This document shows, piece after piece, positions 60,854 through 64,000 of a DNA stretch of 64,000 nucleotides (position 1 is its first letter; the number at the start of each line of letters is the position of its first letter). Position numbers and translations under genes: made by a program. The DNA is from Massilia varians (GTDB lineage Bacteria > Pseudomonadota > Gammaproteobacteria > Burkholderiales > Burkholderiaceae_D), in NCBI RefSeq assembly GCF_027923905.1, contig NZ_AP026966.1:868001-932000 (forward strand), in the 5' to 3' direction. A model generated the notes under the pieces. The model saw nothing but the letters and a program-made list of their open reading frames with translations. It did no database searches and was not told the origin of the DNA.

Positions 60854-61564
60854 ATGCACACCAACGACACCGCCCTCGTCCTGTTCAGCGGCGGCCAGGA
60901 TTCCACCACTTGCCTCGCGTGGGCGCTGCAGCGCTATGCGCGCGTGGAGACCATCGGCTTCGACTATGGCCAGCGCCACGCCATCGAGCTGGACGTGCGC
61001 CTGCCGCTGCTGGCGAAGATGCGCGCACTGCGGCCGGACTGGGACGCGCGCCTGGGCGAGGACCACCTGATCGACCTGTCCCTGATCGGCAAGATCTCGG
61101 ATACCGCCCTGACCAGCAATGTGGCGATCGCGATGCAGGAAAACGGCTTGCCGAACACCTTCGTGCCGGGCCGTAACCTGATGTTCATGATGGTGGCGGC
61201 CACGGTGGCCTACCGGCGCGGCCTGAACGTGCTGGTGGGCGGCATGTGCGAGACCGATTTCTCGGGCTACCCGGACTGCCGCGACGACACCATGAAGGCG
61301 CTGCAGGTGGCCCTGAACCTCGGCATGGCCACGCGCCTGAAGGTCGAGACGCCGCTGATGTGGATCGACAAAGCCGAGACCTGGCAGCTGGCCCAGGACT
61401 GCGGCGGCGAGGCGCTGGTGGACCTGATCCGCTTCGACACCCATACCTGCTACCTGGGCGAGCGCGGGGAGGCCCATGCCTGGGGGCATGGCTGCGGGAC
61501 CTGCCCGGCCTGCGCGCTGCGGGCGCGCGGCTACCAGCAGTACGTGGCGCGCAAGGGCGCTTGA
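60854..61564 (+). CDS. queC: 7-cyano-7-deazaguanine (preQ0) synthase
   Basis: The 236-residue enzyme converts 7-carboxy-7-deazaguanine to preQ0 in queuosine biosynthesis using ATP and ammonia. The PP-loop [16 protein letters not shown] opens the protein, VPGRNLMFM and [17 protein letters not shown] are family hallmarks, and the zinc site CYLGERG...[12 protein letters not shown] is complete near the C-terminus. Length is normal. The other que genes are not in this window. A preQ1 riboswitch was looked for before it and not found. Confidence 0.95.
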   Translation: MHTNDTALVLFSGGQDSTTCLAWALQRYARVETIGFDYGQRHAIELDVRLPLLAKMRALRPDWDARLGEDHLIDLSLIGKISDTALTSNVAIAMQENGLPNTFVPGRNLMFMMVAATVAYRRGLNVLVGGMCETDFSGYPDCRDDTMKALQVALNLGMATRLKVETPLMWIDKAETWQLAQDCGGEALVDLIRFDTHTCYLGERGEAHAWGHGCGTCPACALRARGYQQYVARKGA

Positions 61565-62084
61565 TTAAGGGCTGTTGCGCAAGAACTCCGCTTCCTGCCC
61601 GCCGTCCATCAGCTGCTGTTCCGGAATACGGCTGACCCTGAGGATTCTGCCCTCTTTAGCGTAGACGAGAAAGGTCTGACCGACGTCTTTCTCCCTTGGG
61701 CAAGCTGTCCTGGATGTTGCTGTGGCAATTGACCACGACCAGGGTCTGGTTGGTCCGGAAGCCCAGCGCCAGGCCCGTCGGGTACTTGCCTTTGATTTCA
61801 GTGGGGTTGAGGAAGCTTGCCTGGTGTGCCCGCATGACGGTGGGAGAAGCGGACCCGGCATCGACGGTCATGTCATGGTAGGTCAGTTTCTGCAGGTAGC
61901 CGACAAACACCAGGTCCGCTTCGTCCCTGAGCGCCAGGACCTTCGCCTGCATCGTGCGCAGGGCTGCCTCGCGTCCGCGGCCGACTTCCTCCGGGGAGTA
62001 GAGCCGGCATGCCGATGCCGGGATGGCCGCGCTACCGGCCAGGAGGAGCAATACGGCAACGAAGGTCGGTATCGAAGCAGGCAT
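61565..62084 (-). pseudogene. Frameshifted gene for a small exported protein
   Basis: From ATG 62084 the first frame gives a signal peptide (PASIPTFVAVLLLLAGSAAI, then PASACR) and YSPEEVGRGREAALRTMQAK, ALRDEADLVFVGYLQKLTYH, down to NCHSNIQDSLPKGE, after which it turns into RRRSDLSRLR and stops. A second frame continues the sense: KDVGQTFLVYAKEGRILRVS to a TAA at 61565-61567. The shift falls in the run CCCAAGGGAGAAAG around 61690-61705 and looks like a 1- or 2-base change. The parts join to a ~165-residue exported protein of unknown family. A sequencing error cannot be excluded. It converges with queC with no gap. Confidence 0.68.
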
Positions 62085-62173
62085 GGGATGAACGATGGCG
62101 AGTGGTATGTCGCCATCATGCCCGATTCCGTGCGGCCGAAAATGCGCGAAAGCTCACATCGCCGGCCTGCGCC

Positions 62174-62566
62174 TCATTCCGGTACCCGGGCGATCGCCTT
62201 GATCTCGAACTGGAAGCCGTACAGCCAGGTCACCCCCACCGCCGTGATATTGGGGTAGGGCGCCTCGCCCCAGTATTCGCGCGCCACCTCCCAGATACGC
62301 TCGAATGTCGACTCCGGATCGACGATGAACACGGTCACGTCGACCACGTCCCCAAACGTGCAGCCGGCCGCATCCAGCACGGCATTCAGGTTCTGGAAGG
62401 CGCGCCGCACCTGGGCATCGAGTTCCGGTTCGGGCGAGCCATCCTCGCGGCTGCCGACCTGGCCGGACACGAACAGGAAGCCGCCGGAACGTACGGCGGG
62501 CGAATAGCGGTTCTGTTCATACAGGGCCTGGCGGCCGGCCGGGAAAACGACATCACGGATAGTCAT
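62174..62566 (-). CDS. RidA (YjgF/UK114)-family protein
   Basis: The 130-residue protein shows the family core: YSPAVRSGGFLFVSGQVGSR, then QVRRAFQNLNAVLDAAGCTFGDVVDVTVFIVD and the closing YPNITAVGVTWL. The arginine expected near the C-terminus of true RidA deaminases (IE/ARxxL) is replaced, with AVGVTWLYGFQFEIKAIAR instead, so it may belong to a Rid subfamily without imine deaminase activity. It is divergent from the LysR gene across 118 bp, which suggests control by it. Confidence 0.87.
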   Translation of the reverse strand: MTIRDVVFPAGRQALYEQNRYSPAVRSGGFLFVSGQVGSREDGSPEPELDAQVRRAFQNLNAVLDAAGCTFGDVVDVTVFIVDPESTFERIWEVAREYWGEAPYPNITAVGVTWLYGFQFEIKAIARVPE

Positions 62567-62684
62567 GGGTGCACTCCTTGCTGTTGGTGGATGCTCGCAC
62601 TGTAGCGCTCCGATTTGCCCAGATAAACCACCAAATGACGTCAAGACTGTTTGTATAATCCACACAATCGATAGCGGAGGCCTG

Positions 62685-63659
62685 ATGGACAGATTTGACG
62701 GCATGCGGGCATTCGTCCGGGTGGTCGAGGCGGGCAGCTTTACCCGGGCGGCCGAGACGCTCGGCATGAGCCGCACCAGCGTGACCCAGCTGGTGCAGCA
62801 GCTGGAAGCCCACCTGCGCCTCAAGCTGCTCAACCGCACCACCCGCAAGGTGAACGTCACCGCCGACGGCGCCGCCTACTACGAGCGCGTGGTGCGCCTG
62901 CTGGCCGAGCTGCACGACATCGAGAACAATCTTCCCGGCTCTTCAAACGCGCCGCGCGGCCTGTTGCGGGTGGACGTGCCCAGTCCGTTTGCGAACATGA
63001 TCCTGGTGCCGGCGCTGCCGGCCTTCCACGCGCGCTACCCCGAGATCCAGTTCGACCTCGGCGCCAGCGACCGCAAGGTCGACCTGATCGGCGAGAACGT
63101 CGACTGCGTGGTGCGCGGCGGCCAGGTGTCCGACCTGTCGCTGGTGGCGCGCCACGTCGGCGATCTGCAGCTGGGCGTCTATGCGGCGCCTTCCTACCTG
63201 GCCCAGGCCGGCACGCCGCTGCACCCCAATGATCTGCAGGACCCGCGCCACCGCATCGTGCGCTTCCGCTGGGCCAACGGCCTGCCTTACGCCATGCACA
63301 GGAGCGGCGAGACGGTGAAGATCGGCGGGCGCTACGTACTGGCGATCGACGACGGCAACGCCTACCTGACGGCGGGCCTGGCCGGATTGGGCGTGCTGTG
63401 GCTGCCCGACTACATGGCGCGCGAGCATGCGGCCAAGGGGGCCTTGGTGCGCCTGTTCGCGGATTGGGAGATCGACCCGATGCCGCTCTACGTGGCCTAT
63501 CCGCCCAACCGCTACCTGGGCAAGGCGCTGCGGGTGTTCATCGACTGGATCGTGGAGTTGATGGGGCAGCATGCGCCGCTGGCGGCGAAGCTTCCTACTG
63601 GTGCGGCTGCCCGTTCGACGCCATCAGGCCCGCATCCACCGGCAGGTTCACCCCCGTGA
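62685..63659 (+). CDS. LysR-family regulator
   Basis: The 324-residue protein has the LysR HTH (FVRVVEAGSFTRAAETLGMSRTSVTQLVQQLE) and substrate-binding domain, similar to the Crg/PA-type group that often regulates a divergent oxidoreductase. TATAAT at 62654-62659 is a probable -10. The last ~25 residues are Ala/Pro/Ser-rich and read over the stop of the convergent SDR gene, so an ancestral stop was probably lost and the true domain ends near residue 300. It may control the divergent RidA gene or the SDR gene. Confidence 0.88.
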   Translation: MDRFDGMRAFVRVVEAGSFTRAAETLGMSRTSVTQLVQQLEAHLRLKLLNRTTRKVNVTADGAAYYERVVRLLAELHDIENNLPGSSNAPRGLLRVDVPSPFANMILVPALPAFHARYPEIQFDLGASDRKVDLIGENVDCVVRGGQVSDLSLVARHVGDLQLGVYAAPSYLAQAGTPLHPNDLQDPRHRIVRFRWANGLPYAMHRSGETVKIGGRYVLAIDDGNAYLTAGLAGLGVLWLPDYMAREHAAKGALVRLFADWEIDPMPLYVAYPPNRYLGKALRVFIDWIVELMGQHAPLAAKLPTGAAARSTPSGPHPPAGSPP

Positions 63660-64000
63660 TCAGGCGCGCATCCTCGCTCGCCAGGAACACCATCGCCGCC
63701 GCAACGCCCTCCGGATCCTCGGGCGCGCCGAGAGGCATGCGCTTGTTGAATTCGGCGACCAGCTCCGGATCGTTCACCATGTCCTCGGTCATCCGGGTAA
63801 CCGTGAAGCTCGGATTGACGGCGTTCACCCGCACGCCATCCTTGGCCGCATCCATCGCCATCGCGCGCACCATGTTGCTGACGGCGCCCTTCGAGGTGTT
63901 GTAGGCGAACAGCTCCCAGTCGCCGCCCAGCCCCGACACGGAAGAGGTCATGACGATCGAACCGCGGGTCTTCACCAGCTCGGGCATCGCCGCCTTGGCC
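63595..64000 (-). CDS. Short-chain dehydrogenase/reductase (SDR), C-terminal part
   Basis: The frame is open at the right edge of the window, so the N-terminal half with the NAD(P) motif is missing. The visible ~135 residues have the SDR catalytic site, Ser in VMTSSVSG and Y-x3-K in YNTSKGAV, then NAVNPSFTVTRMTEDMV and AAMVFLASEDARLITGVNLPVDAGL, the end typical of classical SDRs. It would be a NAD(P)-dependent alcohol/ketone oxidoreductase; the substrate cannot be told. Its last 65 bp overlap the convergent LysR gene. Confidence 0.9.
   Translation of the reverse strand, partial: AKAAMPELVKTRGSIVMTSSVSGLGGDWELFAYNTSKGAVSNMVRAMAMDAAKDGVRVNAVNPSFTVTRMTEDMVNDPELVAEFNKRMPLGAPEDPEGVAAAMVFLASEDARLITGVNLPVDAGLMASNGQPHQ

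Noticed and set aside
62636..62643. TGACGTCA palindrome between the RidA and LysR genes
   Set aside because: Only 8 bp, expected often by chance; no second half-site of LysR type.

Overview
The window is GC-rich and densely coded, with genes on both strands and short gaps. Its content points to a betaproteobacterium of the Oxalobacteraceae (Massilia/Telluria/Janthinobacterium type). It has a PhaM-like PHA-granule protein, a PEP-CTERM secreted protein, DUF3108 proteins, TamA/TamB, a neutral-polymer glycosidase set, and an E. coli-like ArsB in a divergent ars cluster. The placement is inferred from gene content; no rRNA, tRNA or CRISPR array was seen.

Layout. 1-311: end of a membrane protein. 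600-7645: TetR regulator and a fatty-acid beta-oxidation set (acyl-CoA dehydrogenase, a FadN-order dehydrogenase/hydratase fusion, thiolase, enoyl-CoA hydratase). 7647-9413: porin and MarC. 9518-15748: plant-polysaccharide locus with a Tat-exported GH35 beta-galactosidase facing an operon of a BNR lipoprotein, a GH105-type hydrolase and a DUF2264 protein. 15820-16094: decayed alpha/beta-hydrolase. 16167-23627: Fsr-type exporter and a large arsenic cluster. Its two divergent arms are arsO-like flavoprotein / MFS / arsR on the minus strand and arsR-arsC-arsB-arsH-DUF4326 on the plus strand, sharing a control region at 20310-20464. 23633-29123: small envelope and regulatory genes, a tandem DUF4142 pair, a PaiB-like protein and a MocR regulator. 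29130-32182: methyltransferase and two glycosyltransferases. 32207-34427: tag and an mnmC whose methyltransferase half is badly eroded. 34646-37041: a histidine kinase and a REC-TPR response regulator with overlapping ends. 37043-40312: a 1089-residue membrane patatin. 40495-40788: a small membrane gene broken by a stop codon. 41148-41804: PEP-CTERM protein behind a textbook sigma-54 promoter. 41906-44606: PhaM and two DUF3108 proteins.

44772-49671 is the most notable part: a compact three-gene SMC operon. It encodes a winged-helix kleisin-like protein, a smaller winged-helix KITE-like protein, and a 940-residue SMC ATPase with Walker A, a hinge, signature motif and Walker B. It has the layout of MksFEB/JetABC condensins, but the ATPase is short and no JetD/MksG nuclease gene is next to it. 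An IS4-family element lies 75 bp downstream, flanked by a 9-bp target duplication and inserted into an older palindromic repeat.

51195-54390: a membrane protein, a tiny Pro/His-rich protein, an SbtA-type bicarbonate permease with a divergent LysR gene, and a small exported protein. 54416-60705: tamB and tamA. 60854-61564: queC. 61565-62084: a frameshifted gene. 62174-64000: RidA-family protein, LysR regulator and the end of a short-chain dehydrogenase that runs off the window.

Functions are assigned by recognising motifs and family resemblance from reading the sequence; no database search was run.
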